Of a stretch of 13,443 bases of DNA, positions 1 to 7,962 are shown in pieces. The number at the start of each line of letters is the position of its first letter. The first letter of the stretch is position 1. This stretch comes from Bacteroidales bacterium H10 (GTDB taxonomy: Bacteria; Bacteroidota; Bacteroidia; Bacteroidales; Muribaculaceae), in the NCBI GenBank assembly GCA_001701295.1, contig DAAV01000077.1:9104-22546 (forward strand), in the 5' to 3' direction. Both the position numbers and the translations under genes were made by a program. The notes beneath the pieces are model-generated. The model searched no databases, was not told the DNA's origin, and saw only the letters and a list, made by a program, of their open reading frames with translations.

Positions 1-1274
1 GTGCGGCGCGCGGTGATGAAATCACAGCACTGCTGAGCCAGCAACGCAGCTTCCGCTCCCATTATATGGGCACCGATAAGCACCTCTGTGTCGGCATGGA
101 ATATAAGCTTGCACAAACCGTCGGATTCTCCTCCCGCGAGGGCCTTGCCGTTTGCACGGAAGAAACTTTTGCCGATCCTGACAGGAATTTCCTGAGCCTT
201 GCACTGCTCTTCCGTGAGACCGGCCATAGCGCATTCGGGATCTGTGAACAGTGCGGCAGGCACTACATCGAAACGGATGTCATCGCTTTTGCCGTCAATG
301 ACATTAAGCGCACGCACTCCCTGGAACGAAGCCACATGTGCGAGCATCATACGGGCGTTGACATCACCGATGGCATATATATGATCCACATTGGTCCGCA
401 TATTGTCATCGACAGGTATTCCCTTGGGAGAATAATCCACACCGGCTGCCTCAAGGTTCAGGCCTTCCACATTCGGTCTGCGTCCGACAGCCATAAGTAT
501 GTCGGATGATACCACAGTCTCCTCCTTGCCTTTGAGATCGTATGTCGTCTCGATCCGGTAATCGGCATTCTGGGATATTTTCTTGACAGCGGCTCCGGTA
601 AGTATCTTTACGCCTCTTTTTGAAAGAGACTGTTTCAACCGCTTGGATATATCGGAATCGAATGTCGGAGCGATATTCTTCATAAACTCGATGACAGTCA
701 CTTCCGAACCGAACGCGTTGAAGACAGACGCGAACTCAAGACCTATGACTCCGCCTCCGACTATGACAAGACTCGCCGGTATGTATTCAAGATTGAGAAT
801 ACCTGTAGAGTCAAGAACCCACTCGGCGTCCGCACCGGGAATCGGAAGAGCCTTTGATTCGGAACCGGTCGCTATAATTATATTGTCAGCGGAATATTCT
901 TCCGTATCTACCGTCACAGTGACAGAATCCTTGAATCGGGCATGACCTTCCACAACCGTCACGCCGGCTTTCTTCAAGAGACCGGCAATTCCTTCGCGAA
1001 GCTGGTCTACGACGCGGGTCCGGCGTTCGATGACGCGGTTGAAATCAATTTCATATTTCACTTCCTTCACGCCGAATTCTTCGGAATTACGGCACAAAGA
1101 AACTACAGCCGCGTCCTTGACCATGCATTTCGTAGGAATACAGCCTGCATTCAGACAAGTACCTCCGAGACGGCCACCGTTGACAAGAACGACCTTCTTG
1201 CCGCGTTCCGCGGCAAGAAGAGCAGTCTCATAGCCGCCGGGACCGGCGCCTATGATTATAAGGTCAGTTTTCAT
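1..1274 (-). CDS. lpdA: Dihydrolipoyl dehydrogenase (E3 / L-protein), 3' end cut off by window edge
   Basis: FAD-dependent disulfide oxidoreductase that reoxidises the dihydrolipoyl arm of lipoyl proteins with NAD+. Next to the gcv genes it is best read as the L-protein of glycine cleavage, though the same enzyme may serve 2-oxoacid dehydrogenases. About 424 residues are visible: an N-terminal FAD dinucleotide fold (GAGPGG, residues 9-14), the redox-active pair C40/C45 in [13 protein letters not shown], a second NAD-binding GGGVIG near residue 174, and the FAD-contacting AIGD motif in the second half. Family members run to about 450-470 residues, so the C-terminal part with the catalytic HxHPT motif lies beyond position 1. 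The ATG (1272-1274) overlaps the TGA of gcvPB as ATGA, which suggests coupled translation. Oddity: the residue ending the second FAD-fold strand, usually Glu, reads Asn32. Recognised from motifs; confidence is high. Confidence 0.95.
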   Translation of the reverse strand, partial: MKTDLIIIGAGPGGYETALLAAERGKKVVLVNGGRLGGTCLNAGCIPTKCMVKDAAVVSLCRNSEEFGVKEVKYEIDFNRVIERRTRVVDQLREGIAGLLKKAGVTVVEGHARFKDSVTVTVDTEEYSADNIIIATGSESKALPIPGADAEWVLDSTGILNLEYIPASLVIVGGGVIGLEFASVFNAFGSEVTVIEFMKNIAPTFDSDISKRLKQSLSKRGVKILTGAAVKKISQNADYRIETTYDLKGKEETVVSSDILMAVGRRPNVEGLNLEAAGVDYSPKGIPVDDNMRTNVDHIYAIGDVNARMMLAHVASFQGVRALNVIDGKSDDIRFDVVPAALFTDPECAMAGLTEEQCKAQEIPVRIGKSFFRANGKALAGGESDGLCKLIFHADTEVLIGAHIMGAEAALLAQQCCDFITARR

Positions 1275-2740
1275 TTCGCGGAAGCTTTAAGTGCCCGATA
1301 ACTCAGCACCGGATTCTTGGCTGCACCGGTCTCGTCAGGATGCGAGATCTCTGTGGTCACAGGAGCGGCTTTCACCATATCGGGATTCTCGGCCGCCTCT
1401 TTTGCCACCTGACGCATAACCTCGATAAACTCATCGAGAGTCTCAAGACTTTCCGTCTCGGTGGGCTCGATCATCATCGACTCGTGGAAGAGCAGCGGAA
1501 AATAGATCGTCGGTGCATGGAAACCGAAATCAAGAAGACGTTTGGCCACGTTGAGAGTGGTGACACCCGTAGACTTGTCGGCGAGACCGTCGAATACAAA
1601 TTCATGCTTGCAGACACCATCGATAGGAAGCTTATAAAGATCCTTGAGTGACTCCTTGATGTAGTTGGCATTGAGCGTGGCCATAGGGCCCACATTGCGG
1701 ATATTGTCGCGTCCCAATGAGAGAATGTAGGCATAAGCCTTCATCATCACACCGAAATTGCCGAAGAATGTAGAGACATTTCCCAAGCTTCTTTCATCCG
1801 CATCGACATAGAAACGGCCTTCGGAATTCTTGCGGATACGGGGATTCGGAAGAAGATCCACCAGATGTGCCGCCACACCTACAGGACCCGAACCGGGACC
1901 ACCGCCACCGTGGGGAGTAGAGAATGTCTTGTGCAGGTTGATATGCATGATATCGAAGCCCATGTCGCCGGGACGCACCTTGCCGAGAAGAGGATTGAGG
2001 TTCGCGCCGTCATAATAAAGCAGACCTCCCGCTTTGTGGACAAGATCGGCGATCTCAAGAATCTCAGTCTCGAACATTCCGACCGTATTGGGGTTGGTCA
2101 TCATTATTCCGGCTACGGTATCATCAAGAAGAGGTTTGAGATCCTCGACATCGATGGAGCCGTTAGGTTTCGATTTAACCTCGACAACCTCAAGACCGGC
2201 AACCATGGCGGAGGCGGGATTTGTTCCGTGGGCAGTGTCGGGCACAATGACCTTGGTGCGTTTTGTATCGCCACGCGAGATATGATACTGACGCATCACC
2301 ATAAGGCCCGTGAGCTCTCCGTGGGCACCCGCATAAGGATTGAGCGTGAATTCGGCAAGGCCGGATATGCTGGCGAGAGCCTGCTGGAGATTATAGTAAA
2401 GTTCGAGAGCACCCTGCGCGGTCTCGACATCCTGAAGCGGATGCAGCGACGCGAACTCCGGCATGGCGGCGATCTCCTCGTTGATCTTAGGATTGTACTT
2501 CATCGTACAGCTTCCAAGAGGATAGAAGCCGGTGTCGACACCGAAATTCTTATTCGAAAGATTCGTGTAATGTCTTACAACCTCGAGTTCGCTGACTTCC
2601 GGCAGCTCAGGGGTCTCCTTGCGCAGAAGATCCGCAGGAATAGCCGACAGACCGTCAACATTATACTTGTCTGCGGGTAGCTGGTAACCTTTGCGGCCCG
2701 GACGTGAAAGTTCAAATATCAGTTTATCGTATTTTTTCAT
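1271..2740 (-). CDS. gcvPB: Glycine dehydrogenase (decarboxylating) subunit 2 (P-protein, C-terminal half)
   Basis: PLP-bearing subunit of the P-protein, which decarboxylates glycine and passes the aminomethyl group to the lipoyl arm of GcvH. The 489-residue product matches the usual length of the separate subunit 2. It contains the PLP lysine K271 in NLHKTF, followed by a glycine-rich run ([10 protein letters not shown]) that packs round the cofactor. Other P-protein signatures are [10 protein letters not shown] (75-84), AHGTNPASA (170-178) and YDGANLNP (243-250). The gene starts 3 nt after the gcvPA stop, and its stop overlaps the lpdA start, so it is tightly embedded in the operon. Two-gene P-protein is common in Bacteroidota, Firmicutes and archaea, whereas E. 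coli has one fused chain. No anomaly seen. Confidence 0.97.
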   Translation of the reverse strand: MKKYDKLIFELSRPGRKGYQLPADKYNVDGLSAIPADLLRKETPELPEVSELEVVRHYTNLSNKNFGVDTGFYPLGSCTMKYNPKINEEIAAMPEFASLHPLQDVETAQGALELYYNLQQALASISGLAEFTLNPYAGAHGELTGLMVMRQYHISRGDTKRTKVIVPDTAHGTNPASAMVAGLEVVEVKSKPNGSIDVEDLKPLLDDTVAGIMMTNPNTVGMFETEILEIADLVHKAGGLLYYDGANLNPLLGKVRPGDMGFDIMHINLHKTFSTPHGGGGPGSGPVGVAAHLVDLLPNPRIRKNSEGRFYVDADERSLGNVSTFFGNFGVMMKAYAYILSLGRDNIRNVGPMATLNANYIKESLKDLYKLPIDGVCKHEFVFDGLADKSTGVTTLNVAKRLLDFGFHAPTIYFPLLFHESMMIEPTETESLETLDEFIEVMRQVAKEAAENPDMVKAAPVTTEISHPDETGAAKNPVLSYRALKASAK

Positions 2741-2743
2741 TTC

Positions 2744-4066
2744 TCAGTCCTCCAGCATTAAGGTTACAAGATTATCGATCTCCTCTTTTGTCCGTTTTTC
2801 GGTAACGGCAAACGACACAAGGCCATTGCCGAGGTCTATGCCGCCCATGATTCCATTGTCGGCCAGACGTCGGTTGATCTTTTTCATATCAAGCGAAGTG
2901 CGCACGGTAAACTCCTTGAGGAAGGGCTTGTCAAAAGCAGGCTCGAATTTTCCGGTCTCAATCAGACGACCGTAAAGATAATGCGCGCCATCGGCCGAAA
3001 GGCGGTTTACCTCACGCAGGCCGGATTCTCCCATCAGGGCAAGGTAGATTGTGGCATAGAGAGCCATCATACTCTGGTTGGAGCAGATATTGCTGGTGGC
3101 TTTCTCGCGGCGTATATGCTGTTCGCGTGCCTGCAGTGTAAGAACATAACAACGCTTGCCTGAAGCATCGGCAGTCACGCCGACCACACGTCCCGGCATC
3201 TTACGGAGCTGTGCTTTGGAACATGACATGAAACCGAGATAAGGACCTCCAAACTGCAGAGGCATACCGAGAGTCTGGCCATCGCCGCATGCTATGTCGG
3301 CACCCCATTCGGCAGGTGAGCGAAGCACGGCAAGAGCGGACGGATCCGCATTTATGGTCAGCAGAGCCTTTTCGGCATGAACAGCTTCCGCCACACCTGT
3401 GAAATCCTCTACAATACCATATTTGTTGGGCTGAGGCAGAATCACTCCGGCCACGTCGCCGGCTTTGACCATCTCGCGCATGGCGTCAAGATCAGTCACA
3501 CCGTCGCGCTCGGGAATCATGCGCATCTCCACGCCGTGGAATTTCATATATGTACGCACAACCTCGGTGACACGGGGTGCGAGAGTCTCCGACACCAGCA
3601 CACAGTTGCGCTTGCGTGCGGAAGCAACCATCATAAAAGCGGCCTCGGCCGTGGCAGTGGCACCGTCATACATAGAGGCATTCGTCGCCTCAAGTCCGGT
3701 GAGCTCACTGATCATGGACTGGTATTCGAAGATATACTGGAGAGTACCCTGTGAGATCTCGGGCTGATAGGGAGTATAAGCCGTATAGAACTCGGAACGT
3801 TCCAACAGATGAGGTATCACCGACGGTGCATAATGGTCATAGGCTCCCTGACCTCCGAATACGGTCAAAGAGCGGTTTTTAGCACCAAGAGCCTTGAACC
3901 ATTCGCGCAGTTCAAGCTCGGACATACTTTCCGGAAGAGCGTACTCCTCCTTGAAAATCACTTCCTGAGGCACATCGGCATAGAGATCATCGACGCTCTT
4001 GACGCCGATTCTCTCCAGCATACGCGCTATATCCTCCGGAGTGTGCGGAATATAACGATTACTCAT
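2744..4066 (-). CDS. gcvPA: Glycine dehydrogenase (decarboxylating) subunit 1 (P-protein, N-terminal half)
   Basis: The non-PLP-lysine half of the P-protein; it pairs with GcvPB in the cytoplasm to form the active glycine decarboxylase. The product is 440 residues beginning MSNRYIPHTPEDI, the standard start of the family. The sequence stays open further upstream to a TTG at 4111, but that would add 15 unconserved residues inside gcvH, so I chose the ATG at 4064-4066. Family signatures include FGGQGAYDHYAPSVIPHLL, YTPYQPEISQG and the region around NQSMMALYATIYLALMG. The start overlaps the end of gcvH by 8 bp and the stop is 3 nt before gcvPB, consistent with translational coupling and equal dosage of the two P subunits. 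Confidence 0.96.
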   Translation of the reverse strand: MSNRYIPHTPEDIARMLERIGVKSVDDLYADVPQEVIFKEEYALPESMSELELREWFKALGAKNRSLTVFGGQGAYDHYAPSVIPHLLERSEFYTAYTPYQPEISQGTLQYIFEYQSMISELTGLEATNASMYDGATATAEAAFMMVASARKRNCVLVSETLAPRVTEVVRTYMKFHGVEMRMIPERDGVTDLDAMREMVKAGDVAGVILPQPNKYGIVEDFTGVAEAVHAEKALLTINADPSALAVLRSPAEWGADIACGDGQTLGMPLQFGGPYLGFMSCSKAQLRKMPGRVVGVTADASGKRCYVLTLQAREQHIRREKATSNICSNQSMMALYATIYLALMGESGLREVNRLSADGAHYLYGRLIETGKFEPAFDKPFLKEFTVRTSLDMKKINRRLADNGIMGGIDLGNGLVSFAVTEKRTKEEIDNLVTLMLED

Positions 4067-4442
4067 TTTCGCAAAGTTCTGTATAAGCAGCCGCGTCAAG
4101 AAGTGCGTCAACCTCAGCCGGGTCAGATATCTTAACCTTGATGATCCATGTCTCGAAAGCGTCGGCGTTTACCTTTTCAGGGGCATCCTCAAGCTCTTCG
4201 TTGATTTCCACAACCTCGCCTGAAACGGGACAGATAAGGTCGGAAGCAGCCTTCACAGACTCGACAGCGCCGAATACGTCGCCTGCCGACATCTCGTCGC
4301 CTACCTCGGGCATATCGACATAAACGATGTCGCCCAATGCATGCTGAGCATAATCTGAAATACCGATTGTAGCGATGTCGCCATCAATTTTTACCCACTC
4401 GTGAGATTCCGCATAACGGCGGTCGTCCATTACTTTTGCCAT
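4059..4442 (-). CDS. gcvH: Glycine cleavage system H protein (lipoyl carrier)
   Basis: Small carrier whose lipoylated lysine shuttles the aminomethyl group from P- to T-protein and is reoxidised by L-protein. The 127-residue product has the family's usual size. The lipoylation site is K64 in ESVKAASD, and the flanking features are typical: SHEWVK (13-18), GISDYAQHALGDIVYVD and the C-terminal helix ending in TELCENE. The ATG is 37 nt after the gcvT stop, across an AT-rich spacer in which I see no terminator or promoter. The 3' end overlaps gcvPA by 8 bp. A role in lipoyl relay to other complexes is possible, as known for some bacterial GcvH-like proteins, but the operon position supports the classical role. 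Confidence 0.97.
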   Translation of the reverse strand: MAKVMDDRRYAESHEWVKIDGDIATIGISDYAQHALGDIVYVDMPEVGDEMSAGDVFGAVESVKAASDLICPVSGEVVEINEELEDAPEKVNADAFETWIIKVKISDPAEVDALLDAAAYTELCENE

Positions 4443-4479
4443 AATTGTATGTTGTTGTTTATTATTTTCGGATTATGTT

Positions 4480-5574
4480 TTATTTTTTGTAACTCTTGTC
4501 GTAAAAACGTTTTTTGACCACTTTTGCCGGGAAAGTCTTCTTGCGTATACGCACCTCGACTTCCGTGCCGAGTTTGTCATAAGGCTTGTCGATCATAGCC
4601 ATCGCCACGCTTTTGCCGGTGGATATGGAGCGATAGCCCGTAGTGATCTCCCCTATTTTCTCCCCGTTGACTTCAACGGGATAGCCATGGCGCGGGATCG
4701 CGTTGCCTTCAAGCTCCAGACCGACAATGCGACGTTTCACGCCTGCGGCCTTCTGTGCCGCAAGAGCCTCTTTGCCGATAAATTCCGGCTTGTCAAGCTT
4801 GACAAACATGCTGAGGCTCGCCTCGATCGGGGATATCTCTTCCGTGAGCTCATCACCGTAAAGAGGAAGTCCGACTTCGAAACGAAGAGTGTCGCGGCAT
4901 CCGAGTCCACAGGGCTGCACGCCGGCCTCCATAAGTTTGTCCCACACACGACGCGTGAAATCATGGCTTCCGTACACCTCGAAACCATCTTCACCCGTAT
5001 AACCCGTACGGCTGACGATAACGTCCTCACCGTCGATATGGAATGTCTTGAAATTGTAGAATTTGATATCCTCGACAGGAATTCCGAGAACCTTCACCAT
5101 TGTCTCCTCGGCTTTCGGACCCTGAACGGCGACTTCACCGTAATAAAGGCTCTCGTCAGCTATCTCGACATCAAAATTCTCGGCATTCTGCATTATCCAT
5201 GCGACGTCCTTATCAATATTCGAAGCATTGATCACAAGGAAAAACTCATTGTCATTTACCTTGTAGACGAGAAGATCGTCTACCGTACCGCCATTCTCAT
5301 AGCACATCATGCCATAGAAGATCTGGCCGTCGGGAGCACCCGTGACATCATTTACAAAAATATGGTTCACATATTTTTCCGCCTCCGGGCCCTTGACGCG
5401 TACCTCACCCATATGGCTGACATCAAATACACCGACCTCGTTACGGACAGCATTATGTTCCTCTGTGATTCCTTTGTACTGAATGGGCATGTCATAGCCC
5501 GCGAAGGGCGACATCAACGCGCCCAGATCGACATGACGGTCATGAAGACACGTGGTCTTGATCTCTTCTTCCAT
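4480..5574 (-). CDS. gcvT: Aminomethyltransferase (glycine cleavage T protein)
   Basis: Folate-dependent enzyme that releases ammonia from the aminomethyl-lipoyl arm of GcvH and forms 5,10-methylene-tetrahydrofolate. The 364-residue product is the normal length and carries the family's N-terminal MSPFAGYDMPIQY, FDVSHMGEV, the DDLLVYK/NASN block near residues 80-97, SRTGYTGEDGFE, GCRDTLRFE, and the C-terminal GCV_T_C domain with GYPVEV, GEITTGY and a basic tail. As the first gene of the leftward operon it follows a predicted promoter with a leader of about 65 nt, too short for a tandem glycine riboswitch. The ATG at 5572-5574 puts the conserved N-terminus close to the start. Confidence 0.97.
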   Translation of the reverse strand: MEEEIKTTCLHDRHVDLGALMSPFAGYDMPIQYKGITEEHNAVRNEVGVFDVSHMGEVRVKGPEAEKYVNHIFVNDVTGAPDGQIFYGMMCYENGGTVDDLLVYKVNDNEFFLVINASNIDKDVAWIMQNAENFDVEIADESLYYGEVAVQGPKAEETMVKVLGIPVEDIKFYNFKTFHIDGEDVIVSRTGYTGEDGFEVYGSHDFTRRVWDKLMEAGVQPCGLGCRDTLRFEVGLPLYGDELTEEISPIEASLSMFVKLDKPEFIGKEALAAQKAAGVKRRIVGLELEGNAIPRHGYPVEVNGEKIGEITTGYRSISTGKSVAMAMIDKPYDKLGTEVEVRIRKKTFPAKVVKKRFYDKSYKK

Positions 5575-5646
5575 GTTCTCAATATATTAGATAAAGGGTT
5601 TATACTGCTTTGAGTAACCGCCGCATGACGCGAAGGAAACTTTTCC

Positions 5647-5678
5647 CAAAGTTAACATTTGGTTGACAGCAAACCAAA
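5647..5678 (-). promoter_or_regulatory. Promoter of the gcvT-H-PA-PB-lpd operon
   Basis: On the minus strand a perfect Bacteroidota -7 box TAACTTTG (5647-5654; consensus TAnnTTTG) lies 20 nt downstream of a -33 TTTG (5675-5678). Transcription would begin near 5640, leaving a leader of about 65 nt before the gcvT ATG. The nusB promoter in this window has the same boxes and the same spacing, which strengthens the call. The box consensus is established for the phylum; activity here is inferred. Confidence 0.75.
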
Positions 5679-5679
5679 T
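5657..5679. promoter_or_regulatory. Candidate operator: 8-bp perfect dyad over the gcv promoter
   Basis: Plus-strand ATTTGGTT (5657-5664) and AACCAAAT (5672-5679) are perfect inverted repeats separated by 7 nt. The dyad covers the -33 box and most of the spacer and stops 2 nt before the -7 box, a typical place for a repressor or activator dimer. It has no matching dyad at the nusB promoter. Which protein binds is unknown. A hairpin role is unlikely because the dyad lies upstream of the predicted transcription start. Confidence 0.45.
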
Positions 5680-5694
5680 TTTTTCAGAAAAAAA

Positions 5695-5726
5695 TTAAAA
5701 AAGTCTTGCGGAAAACCGCAAGACTT
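5695..5726 (-). terminator. Intrinsic terminator of the metallopeptidase gene
   Basis: Perfect 11-bp stem, AAGTCTTGCGG (5701-5711) with CCGCAAGACTT (5716-5726), around an AAAA loop. In the leftward transcript it is followed at once by six U residues (5695-5700) and, after AA, a further U-rich stretch. The plus-strand side has no U tract, so it acts only on leftward transcription. It sits 61 nt after the stop of the 5788-6654 gene and just upstream of the gcv promoter, insulating the operon. Confidence 0.9.
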
Positions 5727-5787
5727 AAATAAGATTTCACAGACAGAGACGGATTATCTCAACATCACTTTCGATGCTTTGCAACCT

Positions 5788-6654
5788 CTATAGATCGGAA
5801 TATGCTACAGAAAATGTATCGCCGCCTTTCGGATCGCCGGAGGCAAGACCTTTGTTAAGCCAACGCACACGCCATTCGGACCGTCCATGATTGAATGATT
5901 CCGGCATCTCCCGTCCATAAGCCTTTTTCTGAAGATAATCATCCCCTATTTTTGAGGCGACGTCAAGTGCCTCCTCCACATCGCCCGGCTCTATCGAATT
6001 GAACATGGCATTGTCTGTATGTCCCCATACACCCGCCAGATAATCGGCCTGCAATTCGATGCGTACACTCTCCCGGTTGGCTTCGGTCTCCGACATCCGG
6101 GCCATTTTCTGATGTGCCTGAGGAAGTATACCGAGCAGATTCTGAACATGATGTCCGACTTCGTGGGCTATTACATAGGCGTAGGCAAAATCTCCCCCGC
6201 CACCTATATCGGTCTCCATATCCTTAAGAAAGTCAAGGTCTATATACACAGTCTTGTCGGCAGAACAATAGAAAGGGCCGACCTGTGCGGTGGCATTTCC
6301 ACAACCGGAGCGCACCGAACCATGGAACAGTACCATCTTCGGGGGGTCATATTCTCCCCAGCCTTCCTCCCGGAAAATTTTTGTCCACACATCCTCAGTA
6401 CCGGCGAGCACTACCGATACAAAATCCGCAAGTTGCTTGTCTTCCGCAGTCTCCACATATTGGCTTGTCGCCGGCTGCTGAGACTGATTGCTCATGACAT
6501 TGCGTGCCACATCTCCCAGATCACCACCCGAGATGAGAGTTATTATTCCGATTACAACAGCGCCGATAATCCCGCCTCCGATCCCGACGGTTTTACCCGA
6601 TACACCACGCCTGTCTTCTATATTGCCGCTTCGGCGACGCCCGTCAATTCGCAT
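5788..6654 (-). CDS. Neutral zinc metallopeptidase, YpfJ family (PF04228)
   Basis: Predicted membrane-anchored zinc metallopeptidase of 288 residues, the usual size for the family. Basic residues at the N-terminus (RRR, 6-8) precede one hydrophobic segment at about 23-42 (GIGGGIIGAVVIGIITL), which should anchor the protein with the catalytic part outside the cytoplasm. The HEXXH zinc motif is H164-E165-V-G-H168, in VIAHEVGHHVQN; the downstream ELQADYLAG (200-208) is the likely third-ligand region. Other family marks are YCSADKTVYID and the C-terminal RVRWLNKG. Substrate and role are not established for this family and nothing nearby reveals one. It stands alone, ends at a strong terminator and diverges from the S41 gene. 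An imperfect -7 box (CATATTTG, 6726-6733 on the minus strand) is the best promoter candidate I found, and it is weak. Confidence 0.92.
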   Translation of the reverse strand: MRIDGRRRSGNIEDRRGVSGKTVGIGGGIIGAVVIGIITLISGGDLGDVARNVMSNQSQQPATSQYVETAEDKQLADFVSVVLAGTEDVWTKIFREEGWGEYDPPKMVLFHGSVRSGCGNATAQVGPFYCSADKTVYIDLDFLKDMETDIGGGGDFAYAYVIAHEVGHHVQNLLGILPQAHQKMARMSETEANRESVRIELQADYLAGVWGHTDNAMFNSIEPGDVEEALDVASKIGDDYLQKKAYGREMPESFNHGRSEWRVRWLNKGLASGDPKGGDTFSVAYSDL

Positions 6655-6829
6655 AAAATAAATTTTAATATTTTTCTTTTAAACGCGGAGACACGGAGTT
6701 TTGGTTTTAAGAAACCCTTTAAATACAAATATGAATTACAAGCTGAAGTTTTCCCTGTTCTGTTATTTAGTATGCCACCCCAAATTAACTTTTATTTTGA
6801 AACATCCTCTTAATATCATGATTTCTTTG

Positions 6830-6837
6830 TATCTTTG
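6830..6837 (+). promoter_or_regulatory. Candidate -7 box for the S41 peptidase gene
   Basis: TATCTTTG matches TAnnTTTG exactly and lies 60 nt before the ATG at 6898. No TTTG occurs at the expected 19-21 nt upstream; the nearest is 30 nt away (6796-6799), so this is a half-supported promoter. The rest of the 243-nt divergent gap (6655-6897) is AT-rich; beyond this box, the imperfect minus-strand box at 6726-6733 and a small ATCATGAT palindrome at 6815-6822, I see nothing in it. Confidence 0.45.
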
Positions 6838-6897
6838 TCTTCCGACAGGTTTTGAAGTGATTTAAACTTCTTTATCTTCGTTTTGAGAGCAGGGTTT

Positions 6898-7962
6898 ATG
6901 AAGGTGAAAATATTCAGAAATTTAATAGGCGCCGGTATAGCGGCCACCATTATGACGGCATGTGTGGATCAGCCGGATTACGGAAAACATCCTTATGACG
7001 TATATGCCAATTTCGACGCACTTGCCGATATTGTCGGTTCGCGTTATTGTTTCTTTGAGGAGAAAGATATAGACTGGGATAACCTGTGCCGTGAATACCG
7101 CGCGAAGATAACACCGGAGACCTCCCAGATCGATCTTTTTTTCATAATGGCCGATCTGCTCGACAATCTGAAAGACGGTCACGTCAATCTCGTCTCCGAA
7201 TTCAATACGAGTTATTATAAAAAATGGTGGACCGATTATCCTCAGGATTTCGATATGCGCACTCTTGAGGAGTATTATCTGAATTTCGGAGGTCTGCAGA
7301 CCTCAGGCATGCGTTACGCCATAATGATGCCCGACTCTATAGGATACATATATTATCCATCTTTCTCCACTCCCATAGGCGAGACCAATCTCGATTATGT
7401 CCTCGCCATCCTTCATAAGACCCGGGGATTGATCATAGACATACGCGACAACGGCGGAGGCCTTCTTACAAATGTACCCACACTCGTATCGCGGTTCATA
7501 GACAAACCTGTCACCGGAGGATATATACGGCACAAGACAGGCCCCGGACACAATGACTTCTCCGAGCCTTTCAGATTTACCTATAATCCCTGTAGTGAAA
7601 AAAGGATAAATTACACCGGCCCAGTAGCAGTACTTACCAACCGGAGCTGTTTTTCAGCCGCCAACGACTTCGTGGCAGTGATGAAAACGTTGCCGCAAGT
7701 CGAGATCATAGGTGCCCGCACAGGAGGTGGTGGCGGACTTCCGTTCAGTTCAGAACTTCCCAACGGCTGGTCAATCCGCTTCTCAGCCTCCCCTATCAAT
7801 GATCCCTATGACCGTCCGACCGAAGACGGCATCGATCCTACCGAAGGATGCGAGATACACTGCGATCCAACAGAACTTGCCGAGGGAACTGACGCAATAC
7901 TCAATTTCGCATTGAAACGGATGAGTATGAAAAGGGGAAATTCAACCGTGGCGAAACAATAA
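6898..7962 (+). CDS. S41-family peptidase, predicted lipoprotein
   Basis: Predicted 354-residue secreted lipoprotein with a tail-specific-protease (S41) catalytic domain. The ATG at 6898 gives a lipoprotein signal peptide: K2/K4/R7, a hydrophobic stretch and IMTAC with C22 as the lipidated cysteine. An upstream TTG at 6883 would only lengthen the signal. S41 features are an N-terminal helical part with LKDGHV (91-96), the LIIDIRDNGGG core (178-188) and RSCFSAANDF with likely nucleophile S253. The lysine of the CtpA/Prc Ser-Lys dyad is absent: the matching loop is ARTGGGGG (273-280), as in many Bacteroidota S41 proteins of a different subgroup, where another residue must act as base. No PDZ domain is evident. 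The gene is monocistronic and its last 21 bp overlap the convergent acyltransferase gene. Substrate unknown. Confidence 0.88.
   Translation: MKVKIFRNLIGAGIAATIMTACVDQPDYGKHPYDVYANFDALADIVGSRYCFFEEKDIDWDNLCREYRAKITPETSQIDLFFIMADLLDNLKDGHVNLVSEFNTSYYKKWWTDYPQDFDMRTLEEYYLNFGGLQTSGMRYAIMMPDSIGYIYYPSFSTPIGETNLDYVLAILHKTRGLIIDIRDNGGGLLTNVPTLVSRFIDKPVTGGYIRHKTGPGHNDFSEPFRFTYNPCSEKRINYTGPVAVLTNRSCFSAANDFVAVMKTLPQVEIIGARTGGGGGLPFSSELPNGWSIRFSASPINDPYDRPTEDGIDPTEGCEIHCDPTELAEGTDAILNFALKRMSMKRGNSTVAKQ

Noticed and set aside
1865..2680. Plus-strand open frame (271 codons) opposite gcvPB
   Set aside because: It is an antisense shadow of a highly conserved gene, with no recognisable domain or promoter.
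4067..4111. Longer gcvPA starting at TTG 4111
   Set aside because: It would add 15 unconserved residues inside gcvH; the family N-terminus begins at the ATG at 4066.
4687..5613. Long plus-strand open frame (308 codons) opposite gcvT
   Set aside because: It mirrors gcvT codon structure on the other strand, resembles no family I know, and gcvT is unambiguous.
5575..5640. Glycine riboswitch in the gcvT leader
   Set aside because: The leader is about 65 nt by the promoter call, too short for a glycine aptamer, and no conserved core is visible.
6675..6698. Small direct repeat CGGAG-ACA-CGGAG in the divergent intergenic region
   Set aside because: It is only two 5-base units, with no further copies in the window and no relation to a promoter.
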